From Eurosta solidaginis (Eukaryota; Arthropoda; Insecta; Diptera; Tephritidae): 64,000 nucleotides of DNA. The notes under the pieces were generated by a model. It was given only the letters and a program-made list of their open reading frames with translations, had not been told where the DNA came from and searched no databases. Position 1 is the stretch's first letter, and every line of letters begins with the position of its first letter. Positions 9,980 through 20,472 of this stretch are shown here, in pieces. Location of the stretch: NCBI RefSeq assembly GCF_040869045.1, contig NC_090319.1, forward strand, positions 378,463,601 to 378,527,600, read 5' to 3'. Made by a program: the position numbers and the translations under genes.

Positions 9980-12900
9980 ATGGATTATTATTATCTGATT
10001 TTGGTAAGTTTCTTATCTTGTTATCTTATCATTTTATGTACATACATATATACATGAAGGATAATCGTGTATAACGTTGTTAGCGACAATCAAAATATTT
10101 CAGGATAAATATTATCCACAATGACGAAAACCATTTTTTTTTTTTTGTTTTTCGCAGGTTTATTTTGATAAAAAACCAGAAAAAACCTCATAATATGCCT
10201 ACCAGAAAATTGTAAATAAGTGCCTTAAAAAGATACATAGTTAAAGCCTTTCTGTGTTAGCTAAACTCAGCTTTAACTATGTATCTCCTAGAGGCCTATA
10301 ACATTTTCTCTTCCAAAATGATGGGGCCTCTGAGTAGTCATCCTTAAACCATCCAAGTGTTTTCTGCCATAAAAAGGCTTTACAGATCACATTCAATTGC
10401 CTTGGCGGACCAATTTAAAGAAATAATGTTAAGTTAATACTTTACTTCAGCAATATAAAGATTCATACTGTCTTGTTGTTGCAGGAGAATTTAGGTCCTA
10501 ACTGGCGATTACATTTTCTTGCTAGGATTGCATTTTCGCTGTGGACTTCGGATGAATTTCCAGTATTTTATCAGTTTTACTAAAGATATATTTGCTCTGC
10601 AAATCTTAGTGTTCCACTATCTGGTAACTTGCATGCATCAGGCATGCGGATGAAGACGCTTAGCATATTCCCGCAACAGGAACACTTGTTGTAAGAGGCA
10701 AACAAAATCCCAGACACGAATGTTCGAGGGGTGAAAAAATCGTTCTTCAGGCAGTCGTGCTGCTAATAGAAGATGTTATTACCGTAATGTACTGGAAACC
10801 TATCCGGCAAAGGACATCCGACAACAACAACAGACATGTCTTACCGTACCACAACAACCCCAACCATAAGATGCATGGTAACATTTCGTTAATCTAAATT
10901 TCAAAAAGGCTTGGACCCTGAAATATATACATTTACAAAATATTATTGGCCCCGAAATAATTCTGAAAAATCTCTGAGATTGTTCGGAATGATCCCGAAC
11001 ACAATCCGGAAATAGTGCCGAGATGATCCCGAAAACAGTCGCTAAACATCTTCGAAATATTTCCAGCATCATCACGAAACAATCCCGAAATAGTTCGAAG
11101 TAGCCTTGACATCAAACCAGAAATAATCCGAAAATGAATCGAAGACATTTCTGAAATGATCCCGCAGTGGTTGCTAAGTGATCCCGAAATGATTCCGTGA
11201 TAGTTCCGGAACAGTTTCGAAATGGTGCCAAAGCAGTTCCGATATTATGCTGAAGACAATACCGAAACCGCCTCCTTGTTCTCTTGAAATGACCTAAGCA
11301 TACGCTCATACGCAGTCCCATAAATAGGCCCAAAGGATTTAAATATTTTTTTTTGTTTTGCTAATTAAAAATTTTAGAAATGAAACAATTGCTGAATTCA
11401 ACAACAAAGTACAAGTTCTATATAGATCTCCCAAAATTCGCATTGATTTTTGATTATTTTTTCTGAGTTGTGTTTGAGATCTTCTTCCACATAAAAAAAT
11501 CCATTATTTGTATTGAGGAAAATCGAATAGTCTACGCGCGGTGAGCCTGAAGGCCCCATTACTGATACTTAGCATAGACTTGACTTGACTTGGCGTAAAC
11601 TTGGCAACTTAGCCTTGATTATACTCCACTTAGCGCATACGCTCTGGAATCATAATCAATAAATGTCAATTTGTATGACAAAATGTCAAAATGAAAGGGA
11701 AACAAACAAATGGCATCTCAAAATGTAAACGTCACTTAGAACTTACATAGAAAATCAAAATTGAACAGACTTCTAAGTCAAGTTAAGTGTTGCTAAGTTT
11801 TGAGTAATCAGTAACATGCAATGTTCATTTAACAGAACTGTAAGTGACAGTTCTCAAGCCAAGTCAAGTCTATGCTGAGTATCAGTAATGGGGCCTTGAC
11901 TCGTGAGTCATCCGTATACGTGTTTACTGACTCTCCGCCATAATCAAACTCATTTTGATTTTCACGAGTCATGTCTGTGTAACGAATACTAATAATATTT
12001 TCACTAACACTTCGAACCTGACTCTTCACTTCGACTCAATGCAATCCATGGCGCAACGATACAAGGTGGCAGCATGGAACAGCTGATTATACCCTTTTCT
12101 ATTTGATTTGATACATCAACTTCCGGTGCCGTACGATTTTGACATTTGTCCATCGAATTTACAAAAACAAAGTACATGGAATTTTTATTTATGTTTTTAG
12201 GTATGTCACCATGCTGCCACCTTGTATCAATCCGCTATGATGCAATAAAAAATCAAAGCAAATTTTGAGAGACCTAGACTAAAATTGGTCGGTCTATAAA
12301 ATTGCATACTCAAATAAATCCAGAGAGCTCAAAATAACTAGTTTGAAATTTTCATACATATAATACACATATACATATGTATCTTGGAAATTCCCGTAGC
12401 ATTTTTTCGAATTTTTTCTACAACGCTTTTGAGATTTGTTTGCTTTTTTTTTATGGCTCCATTCTGTATTGCGAACGATAGATAGCTCAGACGATCGATT
12501 CGTTTTCAAACTGTTTTGCCTAGCAATGATATTCTTTCTCATTTTCGTTCGGCCTTTACATTTCTCACGCTATGTCCAACAGAAAGGCGAAAGCAATTCT
12601 CTAACGGTTTGTTGCCATCGTTTAACATAGTGCAAATACACAAGTGACTCGTCTCTAGGTCGAAACGTACCTTCTTTTCGTAATAGAGAATGAGACCCTT
12701 AGTTTTTCCCCCTGGCGGTTAGAGGGTTAGAATATACCCGCGGTAGGTATGCCTGTCGTAAGAGGCGGCTAAAGTACCAAATAGATTAAAGGGGTTGTGT
12801 AGCACAACCCTTTCAAGGGGTTGCCAGCGCAATATATATCTTCTCCAAACCCAATTGCCAACCTAACCTATCCTAGGCGAATCCTGTTTCATTAACAAAC

Positions 12901-15900
12901 GAGGATCTGGCGACTCCTCATGGATCTAAGGGATGGGAGGGCGGGATGGCCTAGAAGGTCGCATGTGCTCATAACAAATCGTTACCGAGATAGTCGGGCT
13001 TGGTACCGGAACGTACCGGATCTGCATCCGGCAAAGGACCATCAACATCGATAACACTCCCCTCCATCGGACAGTGTCCTTATCGCTACAACAACAACAA
13101 CTGGCCCTTAGTTTTGAAATTCATAGGATATTAGTAAAAATATTTAAGGACTAATATTTCCTCTTTTTTCATTCTCTTTTCCAGTTACTTTCGCTTTCCT
13201 GTATGCTCACATTTTCCATCGCTCAACATGAAGATATACCCTATGAGGATGTGGAGGATATCTGTAAGACATGTTTGTGCTTAACGGCCCACGATAACGA
13301 TAAACGTTATCATCATTTATTGAGCTGTACTGCCAAGCGTTTCAAACATATTTTGGCGCGTTGGCCGGAGGAGTTCGGCAAAAATCACAATAGTAAGAAG
13401 ACATTGAACAAAAAACAAAAACTGTTTAATTCACAAAATTTATGGCTGTTTATTTTTGGCAGGTGTTGATATTGTCGCCACATTTTCGAACAACAATATT
13501 GAATTGTTGCAACAATTGCCGGCGACAAATGCCACACTCACATTCTCATGCCGCCACTGTGGCATTAAGTACCTGCAAGCGCCCACCTTTATGGATGTGC
13601 CAAATATACGTAGATTAGATTTAAGTTGGAATGAAATAACCAGCGACGTATTAACGCCCGACATATTTCGTGGTCCATATCGTATGACACATTACGAACC
13701 GATAGCGTTGTTGGATTTGGATTTGAGTCATAATAAATTGCATGCATTGAATCGTAAATTATTTGAACACACACCTAATTTGTTAAAATTACATTTGAGC
13801 TACAATGAGTTGGACGTATTGAATTTGCCAACTGTACTGGCTTTATCATCGCCAATAAATCTACAGGTTTGCACTATATACTTTTCTAAAATGTAGTTGT
13901 ATATAAAAGATGAAATCTTTTTTGTTTTACTCTCCAGGAACTCGACTTATCCCACACTGGCATCAAAGCGCTGTCAGCAACAATTTTCAAATCATTAGCA
14001 AATTTGCGTGTGCTAAATTTGTCTGGCAATAAATTTACTACTGTACCGGATCAGCTAAAATTAATAGGCAGAAGTCTCATTGCTCTAAATTTGGCACAAA
14101 ATCCCATTGCGAACTTCCCTGAGAAAAGTTTTATTGGAATGAAGTCATTGGAGCGTTTAAACATTAGTTATATGCCAGAGTTGCGGTCAATTGCTAAAAA
14201 TGTATTCACGCCCTTGGAAACACTTAGACGTCTGGATTGTTCACACAATCCAAAGTTGCAGGAGTTTGATATGGAAAGCCTAATTCATAGCCATAATTTA
14301 TCAAATGTACGTATTGCAGAAGATGTACGCAGGATTTAAAGAAGATAATAGGAACCTCTCTGTATATCATTATTTTTGTTCAGACAATTAAGTTAGGTTG
14401 AACTGGTTAGTTCGTAAGGGCCTCACAAAGACTGAAAACCTCATAATTCATTCAGCTTAGCAAATACTTTCCAGAACTAATCCATGCTTAAATACCATGT
14501 AATCTTTCTAACTACTTGCAACAAACTGATAAACAGACCTGCTCTGGATAGCTTAGCTTCCACGAAGAAACCTAACCGCAGCAGGCATACCTAGAAGTCA
14601 TATCAAATCATTCCCAAACTGATCGGGCTTGTATGTACCTTAGTGGTGTTGACTTTCGGAACGTGCCGTAAGCCAAACGACCTTCATTATCGACAACACT
14701 CACCAAAACCTCCAGAGAGTGTATTTATCGATTTAAGAAAAAAGACCGGTTCCAGGGAAGTAAAGGAAGTAACCAGAAGCGAAATGGAAACTTGTATCCC
14801 AAAAAAGAATCGCTGTCCTTCCAAAAAAGAAACCGGTTCGAATAAAATAATGCAAATGTAGCCAGTTCCAAAGAAGTAACTAGTTTCAGGAAATAAACCG
14901 CTTTAAGGAAAGTAAGCGGCTTCAGGAAATTAACCGGTTTAGAAGAGTAACCGGTACAAAATAAATCACCTATTTCATTCATTTACATTCAACTAAGTAA
15001 GTTTCTTTAAAAATGTAACAGGTTTCAAAAACCTAACCAGGTTCAGAAGTCTAATTGTCGGTTTCCGTATAGTAACCTGTTTCAAAAAGGAACCTGTTTT
15101 ATAAAAGTAAACGGATTAAAAACATCAATAGGAAACGAGTTCCAAAAAGTCACTGGCTATAAAAGCATAACCACTATCCAGGAAGAAGAAGAAACACCTC
15201 CAGTTCCAAAAGAGGATGTGGTTTCACAAAACTAATCGGTTTCACAAAAGTAAAAAAGGAAAGTTGCCACCTTCACAAAGGTTTCAAAAGTAAACGATTT
15301 CATAACGGCGTAAAACTTTCAAGAAAGTACTCGACTTCAAAAAAGCAAGCTGTCTCTAGAAACAAACCGGTTTCAAAGCGTTACCAAGTTTAAACGAAAT
15401 TCCCGGTTTGAAAGCAGTAGCTTGAAACTGGTAGTTGTTTTCAGGAAAGTAACCGCCTGCACAAAATTGATAGGGGCCTAAGTAATCAGTCGCAAAAACT
15501 GAATAAGGGTTTTTCGAGTATTCAGTTTCTTTTCCTCATAGTGCTCTCTAAAATAATTTTCACATATACATATCTACTGCTGAGTAGAGTATTACCCTAT
15601 TTCGGTTACCATTTCAAAAACGCCCTATCTTTGAAAAATTTTTAAAAAATGCCCTATTCCAGAATTCGGTTCAAGAATGTCTTATTTCAAAATTCCTTTC
15701 ATAAACGCCCTCTCTAACGTCAAAATGTAATGAACTTTTGCTCAGATATGTCGTTTTTTGAAACAAATTCTGAAATACGGTGTTTTTCAAAAGTTTTCTG
15801 AGATAGGGCGTTTTTTAAATGGCAACCGAAAAGGTTGATATTCCACTCTGGAGTCCATATTTTTTCTTTTTTAGTTATGTTACGCAGTGAAACTAATTTT

Positions 15901-16491
15901 GAATCCCTGTTCTATTTATAGATCGACATATCTCATTGTGCTCTTAGAACAATATCGCTGACCTTAGATGTGACGAAGGAGTTCAATACGAATGCTACCG
16001 TTATCACCGTGATGCCTTGGCCACATTTACTATCGCTCGAAATTGTTGGTAATCCATGGTTTTGCGATTGTAATTTTATACAAACAATTGAATATGTGAA
16101 CATTAAACATGTCGACAAGGATACTCAAGCACGCTGTGACACACCTTACGTCTTTTCGGGAGCTAGAATATCCAATTTAACATCGGAACGTATTTGTAGT
16201 TTGAAGATACCACAAAAATATAAGGCCATTGCAGCCGAGGAACGTCCACGTTTTTTGCGTAAACGTTACATCATACTCACAGTCATTACTGCAGCTGTAG
16301 TGGTATCGATTGGCGTGTTAGTCGGGCTTTCGATAGGGGCTATACGTCGACGACTGAAACGTGATGATTTTGGTGTGGAGCCGATACGGTATACGAGTGT
16401 GCGTAGTAGTAATTTATCAGCATTCTCAAATGGGAATACAAATTCAATTGTGGTGAATGGTAATGGGGCGGCTAACGCAAGTAATGCCTGA
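9980..16491 (+). CDS. leucine-rich-repeat single-pass membrane protein (5 exons, ~524 aa)
   Basis: Exons are 9980-10003, 13185-13392, 13463-13866, 13938-14306 and 15922-16491, all with GT/AG borders and matching phase. Residues 1-22 (MDYYYLILLLSLSCMLTFSI) form a signal peptide that is complete only when the 24-nt first exon is joined to exon 2. A cysteine-bearing N-terminal cap (CKTCLCL) follows. About nine LRRs come next, with cores such as LDLSWNEIT, LDLSHNKLHAL and LNLSGNKFTTV. An LRRCT cap runs from NPWFCDC (about 379) to a Cys near 427, then a membrane helix at about 452-476, then a cytoplasmic tail of about 48 residues rich in Ser and Asn. The family acts in cell-surface recognition or adhesion. 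I cannot name the Drosophila orthologue. Exon 1 is inferred from signal-peptide continuity and a GTAAGT donor. Confidence 0.85.
10231..10286. repeat. 17-bp perfect hairpin
   Basis: AGATACATAGTTAAAGC (10231-10247) and its exact complement (10270-10286) flank a 22-nt spacer. It may be a remnant of a foldback element. Confidence 0.55.
10940..11260. repeat. degenerate ~20-25 bp tandem array (GATCCCGAAAT units)
   Basis: Units resembling GATCCCGAAATAGTTCCGA recur about a dozen times with heavy divergence. They give spurious overlapping open frames on the minus strand. A related array in the opposite orientation is at 35510-35920. Confidence 0.6.
11551..11896. mobile_element. MITE, AGGCCCCATTACTG termini, TGA target duplication
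   Basis: The left end AGGCCCCATTACTGATAC continues to TTAGCATAGACTTGACTTG. The right end is the inverted counterpart (CAAGTCAAGTCTATGC through to ATGGGGCCT). TGA flanks both sides (11548-11550 and 11897-11899). The 3-bp duplication fits PIF/Harbinger-type MITEs. It has no coding capacity. Confidence 0.7.
12047..12239. mobile_element. 193-bp MITE, P-like (CATGGCG termini), copy 1
   Basis: The inverted ends are CATGGCGCAACGATAC and, complemented, CATAGCGGATTGATAC. They continue inward as AAGGTGGCAGCATGG. The flanks ATGCAATC (12039-12046) and ATGCAATA (12240-12247) match at 7 of 8. A near-identical copy is at 63445-63631. The CAT start and 8-bp duplication resemble the P superfamily. Confidence 0.8.
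12454..12698. mobile_element. MITE with TTA target duplication, copy 2
   Basis: It is related in inverted orientation to 7125-7356: GCCTTTACATTTCTCACG inside, and a right end CGTAATAGAGAATGAGACCC followed by TTA. The left TTA is at 12451-12453. It is diverged from copy 1 but shares interior and terminal blocks. Confidence 0.6.
12710..13100 (+). repeat. retroelement 3' region with ACAACAACA tail, copy 1
   Basis: The recognisable blocks, in order, are GGTAGGTATGCCTGTCG, CAACCCAATTGCC-like, GGGATGGCCTAGAAGG, GGAACGTACCGGATC, CATCCGGCAAAGGACCATC, and a tail ATCGCTACAACAACAACAAC. The same order occurs at 60870-61165, with fragments at 285-365, 14590-14740, 38335-38400 (inverted) and 57340-57460. 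A simple-repeat tail with no right inverted end fits a non-LTR retroelement 3' UTR or a SINE. The autonomous partner is not identified. Confidence 0.55.
14740..15470. repeat. degenerate ~18-22 bp tandem array (AAGTAACCGGTTTCA units)
   Basis: The unit AAGTAACCGGTTTCA, with variants AAAGTAAACGATTTCA and GAAAGTAACCGCC, recurs over about 700 bp with many small indels. A shorter array of the same unit lies at 25320-25560, outside this gene. Confidence 0.7.
15597..15832. repeat. short foldback element
   Basis: CGGTTACCATTTCAAAAACG with CCCTATCT at the left is mirrored by AGATAGGGCGTTTTTTAAAT and GGCAACCG at the right. The interior repeats GCCCTATT and AACGCCCT motifs. Confidence 0.5.
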
Positions 16492-17371
16492 CTGTTATTT
16501 ATATATTTGTAATATAATTACTTAACTTAATTGGCGCTTAACCGTCTAAACTGTTATGGCCGTCCAAATGTAATATAATTAAAAGTGTAAATTATTGTGT
16601 GCAAAACTTTTGTATTTACATACTTTCCTACTATATATTTTGTAAGTATTATAAAGTTAAATGGCCTGTTGCTAAAAGTTGTAATATATATACATACAAG
16701 CCGATTGCTCAGAGCTGGGGGAATACAACTACATTAGGATTACAATTACATTACTAGGCAATAGATACTTCGAGATTAGTAAAAGAAACCGATTTTTTTT
16801 AAATTCATTTAAAGTAATAGTAAAACCAATAACGTTTCCACACTTCGAATGGTAATTTATCAGTAATTTAATTCCACAAAAAAAAGAGAAAAAAAACATT
16901 ACAACCCAGCTCTGCTTAGGATTATCTTCTAGGTGCCTATTGTTCCTAGGATACGCAGGAACATTTTTTTTACCAAAGAATAATTTGTATTTAATGTACG
17001 TAATCAATATTTAAAAAAAAAAATTTTCTTTTAAGAAAATAAAAAAATATTAAGTCTGCCTTAAAAAATTGTGCGAGACGCTCTTCAATTTAAGCTAAGA
17101 TAGTTTTTTGAATGCAATTGCAGAAATGCAAATTTTTAGTGCTAAAAGGTTTTGTACGTATTTTATTTTTGTTAAAATCAATGCACAATAAAATAAATTG
17201 CCATTTTGTTTAATATTGTATTTTGTTTGTGTAAGTACTTATGTAATTGTAAATAGTTTAAGTAAGACAGATTTTGTTGCTTTAATTTTCTAAATAATTT
17301 TTTTTTTAAATAAAAATAACAAAATAGCATTGCTTTTTCGTATAGTTCATTTTTACTTCCTTTATATAAGA
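16492..17371 (+). other. 3' UTR and downstream flank of the LRR gene
   Basis: Downstream of the TGA at 16489-16491. Positions 16517-16565 are an inverted LINE end. No clear AATAAA signal can be assigned uniquely because the region is AT-rich. Confidence 0.4.
16517..16565 (-). mobile_element. severely 5'-truncated LINE end (about 50 bp)
   Basis: ATTGGCGCTTAACCGTCTAA followed by TATGGCCGTCC is the inverted counterpart of the 3' end of the non-LTR element at 45531-46335 (GGCCATAACCG, GACGGTTAAGCGCCAAT). It carries one partial copy of the AAGTAAGT tail. It lies just 26 bp past the LRR stop codon, so it sits in the 3' UTR. Confidence 0.75.
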
Positions 17372-17830
17372 TATGGTTGCCAGACGTCCCCACTTTCGGG
17401 GATTTGTCCCCGATTTCGACGATTTGTCCCAGCGTCCCCGCTTATACTCTAAATGTCCCCTCTTTTACGATTTACCAGCTCTCATGTAATTTAACAAAGA
17501 AATTATGTGCCTTTGTTGCTGACAACAGGAATATGAGTTTCGGAGGAGTCAATGGCAATGGAAAAAATAACATTTTTCACAGACTACAAAATCTCAATGC
17601 TGAATTGATTAGGATCGGATGTTCCGCACATATTATACACTGAAAGAAAAATACTGGTAAAATCAACCGAAATATGGGTCAATTCAACCGAAATTTCTGT
17701 AAATTTTTATCCATCGCAACAAGATGTTGAATCAACTGCCTACAAATCATTGATTCGTAATTGACCGTTTTAGTAGTCAAATGAACAAAAAAAGTTGTTG
17801 CGACAGCTTTGTACGAAAGTACCTATGTTG

Positions 17831-18052
17831 CGGCATTTGCAAGGCAGATGAGTTTTCACTGAGATCTTTTCATGGCAGAAATACACTCGGAGTGCTTGCC
17901 GAACAGTGCCGAGGGGACACCCCGCTTAGAAAATTTTCTTCTAATTGAAAAACCTTATTTCTAAAATTTTTATTTTGCTTTGCCCGGGGTGTGAACCCAG
18001 GATCCTCGATGTGGTAGGCGGAGCATGCTACCATCACACCACGGCGGTCGCC
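17831..18052 (-). mobile_element. truncated tRNA-derived SINE inside the CACTGAAAG element
   Basis: On the minus strand it begins GGCGACCGCCGTGGTGTGAT, has a B-box-like GGGTTCACACCCC and continues into CTTCTAATTGAAAAA-like sequence. It stops at the same point (TTGCAAATGCCG) as the SINE in 49367-50153. It lacks the 3' half found at 41798-42160. Confidence 0.75.
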
Positions 18053-18076
18053 ATATACATACGTAGATATGGGCAT

Positions 18077-18489
18077 TAACCTGGGTCGATTTGTATGGGC
18101 GAAAGTTAACCTATATCGCGCCATGGATTTTTCGATAGGATTTGGGCTCAGGAAAAAAGTTCCACTACGCATACCCAAAAAAAAAATAATTTTTGAGCCT
18201 GCAAAAAAAATCGATTTTTCGACCAAAATTCTTCTAAATCTCCATAAAAGAAAAATTTTTTTTTTTCAAAAAACTGCATTTACCAATTTTGCATTTGCCA
18301 ATTGATACGAAAAAATACATAAAAAATGATTTGGAGCCTTGAAAATGAAAAAATACATAAAAATCGTTGAAATTTTGCAGGCTCAAAAATAATTTTTTTG
18401 GGTATGCGTAGTGGAACTTTTTTCTCCTGAGCTCAAATCCTATCGAAAAATCGATGGCGCGATATCGGTTAATAAATCGACCCAGTCTA
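18077..18489. mobile_element. 413-bp non-autonomous hAT-type foldback, TGGGTCGATTT ends
   Basis: Inverted ends are TAACCTGGGTCGATTT and TAGACTGGGTCGATTT. The long arms meet around a central AT-rich segment. The flanks ATGGGCAT (18069-18076) and ATGTGCAT (18490-18497) match at 7 of 8 and fit nTnnnnAn. The insertion-free sequence is visible in the sister element near 49700. The ends match those of the element at 20473-23273, a plausible source of transposase. Confidence 0.85.
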
Positions 18490-20172
18490 ATGTGCATACA
18501 TATAGTACAAAGCATACATAAGTACAAAGTAGAGAGCGCAGTGAGCGTAAAATTCTCTTTGAAATTTGCTCATGTATTCACTGTTGATCGCTGTTGAAAT
18601 GATCAGTTGTGTTAAAAAAAAAATCAGTTAGATTGATTAGGAATCTGTCAATCTTACAGAAGTTTGTTAACTTAAGAGCGACAATTTCTCTTCTGTTGAA
18701 ATGACTAAACTAATTTGTTCCTTTGACAAAGAACTCGGTCGAATTAACCATAATTCGATCAATTTCACCGAATCTCCGTTAAGTCAAGAACAACAGATCC
18801 GATTTGTTGAGTTTACTAGCACCATTTCTTTCAGTGTACATAATTCGGCCCATTATGGATTGGAGCAGTTTGTTCTATTTGATATAAATTGTATTGTGTA
18901 AAAATTGTAAGAATACTTCTCTATTTACACTGTTCGAACAACGTAATTGAAATCCTTTTGCGTTGAGACAGATTGAAAAATCTGCTCAAGCCTTTTCCCT
19001 ACAGTCGAGAGGTTTTTGAAAATGTTTGAGGCCTTGAATACTTACCTTTTATCTCAAAACAACCCACCTGCAATGATTGAGCGTTTTTTTAATAATGACC
19101 ACAGCGAAAGTTATCTATTATTTGTCCATTCATTTATGGCTTTGTTCCATTCAAAAATCGCTTCTCTTGAAAAAAAAAGTCAATTGCATTTTAGATATAG
19201 TTTCAGTTTACGATGATCTCCTATCAAAATTGGATAAACGACAAAAATCGAATTTTATTCCATTAGCTGTAAGGACGAATTTGGCACAATTAAGAAAAAA
19301 TGGAAAGGACCATGCTTGCGACGAATTTTTGTCGAAAATCGATATTGTTTATTGTGAAACATTACAATATGTGAAACTTTGGACATCAGGATTTTTGGGA
19401 ATTCAGAGTTTTCAAATGGTTGGATTTCAAAACAGATCAAAACTTGCAATATAGTGAAGTAGAACCATGCCTCTTTTATTTGCTTGAAAAAAAAATTGAC
19501 CATCAATGATTCTTTGCTACATGATCAAATAGTAAATTCGAGAAAATTTTTGGAATCCAAGACCGATGCTCACGATTTTTTTGCACAAAAATCTGCAAGC
19601 GCCAAAATGGCTGCGTTTTGTTCAGCTAATAAGGATATTCGGAAGTGCTCAAAATTGCTCAATTTTTTTATTCGATACCATGTCACAATACGAACTGCTA
19701 AAGAATTTTCTCCTTAATGAGCTCGCAATGGACAAAACAAAGAAATCGTTTGACTGCTGAAAATGTTGGGCACATCCTTTGAGTGAAGTTTTATTTTTCA
19801 GATTTTACATGTCTCGAATTCCAAAAAATTTTAACCCTTCCTGAGAATGCTGAATTTTTGAAAAAAAATCGGCAATTCCCAGAAATATGTCGGGAAGGGC
19901 TGACAGAAAAAGAGCAGATTCTTGAAATAAGAAGTAACAAAAAAGAATTATAATTAATTATCTGTAATAAACAACATGTTTGTGCGAATTTTTACATTAT
20001 TTACAATATTCCCCTACCCTTTATACATTTTTTTGCAGTTGTCTGGGTGCAATTGCCCGTCTTCGACTGCTTTTAGAAGGTTAAACTTGGTCAAACTTTT
20101 TACTATTGAAATTTGATTACCTTTTTTGTTGGAAGTGTCCCCGATTCATTACTTGGGAATCTGGTAACCCTA

Positions 20173-20472
20173 TATTAAGTCGATTTCTTGCAGTCGATTT
20201 TTGATTCCTTTCCGCGGAATAAAGTTTTAAAACTTGGAACTTCAGAACCCGATGGAAATGCAATATGAGAGAAAATACTGTCGCTATGTAGCTGTGGCGC
20301 GTGATTTTTAAAAAACTTGTATGAATTTGAAAATTTTGCTGTCGAGTATTAACTGTCTGATAACTTATGAACCTGAAACATTGAACTTAGCCCTATTGAA
20401 AAGTAATACTTAAATAGAATAAAAAATTCTTCCAGATGGGGCAGTGATCGAGGTATTTATAAGCATGCTCAA
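20173..20472. other. non-coding, degenerate repeat
   Basis: No gene is seen. Phrases such as CTTGAAATTTTAAATG-like and AAAACTTGGAACTTCAGAA recall the degenerate repeat at 23290-23530 and 25020-25240. Confidence 0.35.

Larger units (their letters stand above)
10004..13184 (+). other. intron 1 of the LRR gene
   Basis: A 3.2-kb intron filled with repeats: a hairpin at 10231-10286, a degenerate GATCCCGAAAT array at 10940-11260, MITEs at 11551-11896, 12047-12239 and 12454-12698, and an ACAACA-tailed retroelement end at 12710-13100. The acceptor is a pyrimidine tract ending in CCAG at 13181-13184. Confidence 0.7.
14307..15921 (+). other. intron 4 of the LRR gene
   Basis: It holds a fragment of the ACAACA-tailed repeat (about 14590-14740), a long degenerate AACCGGTTTC array (14740-15470) and a short foldback (15597-15832). 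The donor is AAT|GTACGT and the acceptor is TTTATAG. Confidence 0.65.
17638..18836 (-). mobile_element. CACTGAAAGAAA element carrying a SINE, copy 1
   Basis: The termini CACTGAAAGAAA and TTTCTTTCAGTG are perfect inverted repeats, with looser symmetry inside. TA occurs on both sides (17636-17637 and 18837-18838), and excision rejoins the host reading frame. The interior has a truncated SINE (17831-18052) and a later insertion at 18077-18489. A second copy in opposite orientation is at 49367-50153. There is no coding capacity. Confidence 0.8.
17487..19990 (+). pseudogene. broken hAT/ZBED-like transposase
   Basis: Before the insertion the frame reads GKNNIFHRLQNLNAEL then IGCSAHIIH. It resumes after 18836 as NSAHYGLEQFVLFDI, so removing the insert with a TA duplication restores frame. 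Downstream fragments include FEALNTYLLSQNNPP, FFNNDHSESYLLFVHS and LVKLW-type pieces in alternating frames up to about 19780. CSAHIIHN is the 'C.AH..' block typical of hAT/BED-type transposases. Several frameshifts exist, so it is non-functional. It could also be a decayed domesticated gene rather than a transposon gene, but the flanking inverted ends favour a transposon. Confidence 0.6.
17372..20172 (+). mobile_element. relic of a hAT-lineage transposon, host of nested elements
   Basis: The left end TATGGTTGCCAGA is mirrored by TCTGGTAACCCTA at the right. GTCCCC blocks lie inside both ends. The flanks show no clean duplication. The interior carries broken transposase-like frames and is interrupted at 17638-18836 by a second element. 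Boundaries rest on the inverted ends only. Confidence 0.6.

Noticed and set aside
10800..11333. Three overlapping minus-strand open frames of 71-91 residues
   Set aside because: They arise from the degenerate GATCCCGAAAT array and translate the repeat in different frames.
13589..13774. Minus-strand frames over the LRR exons
   Set aside because: They are shadows of the + strand LRR coding sequence.
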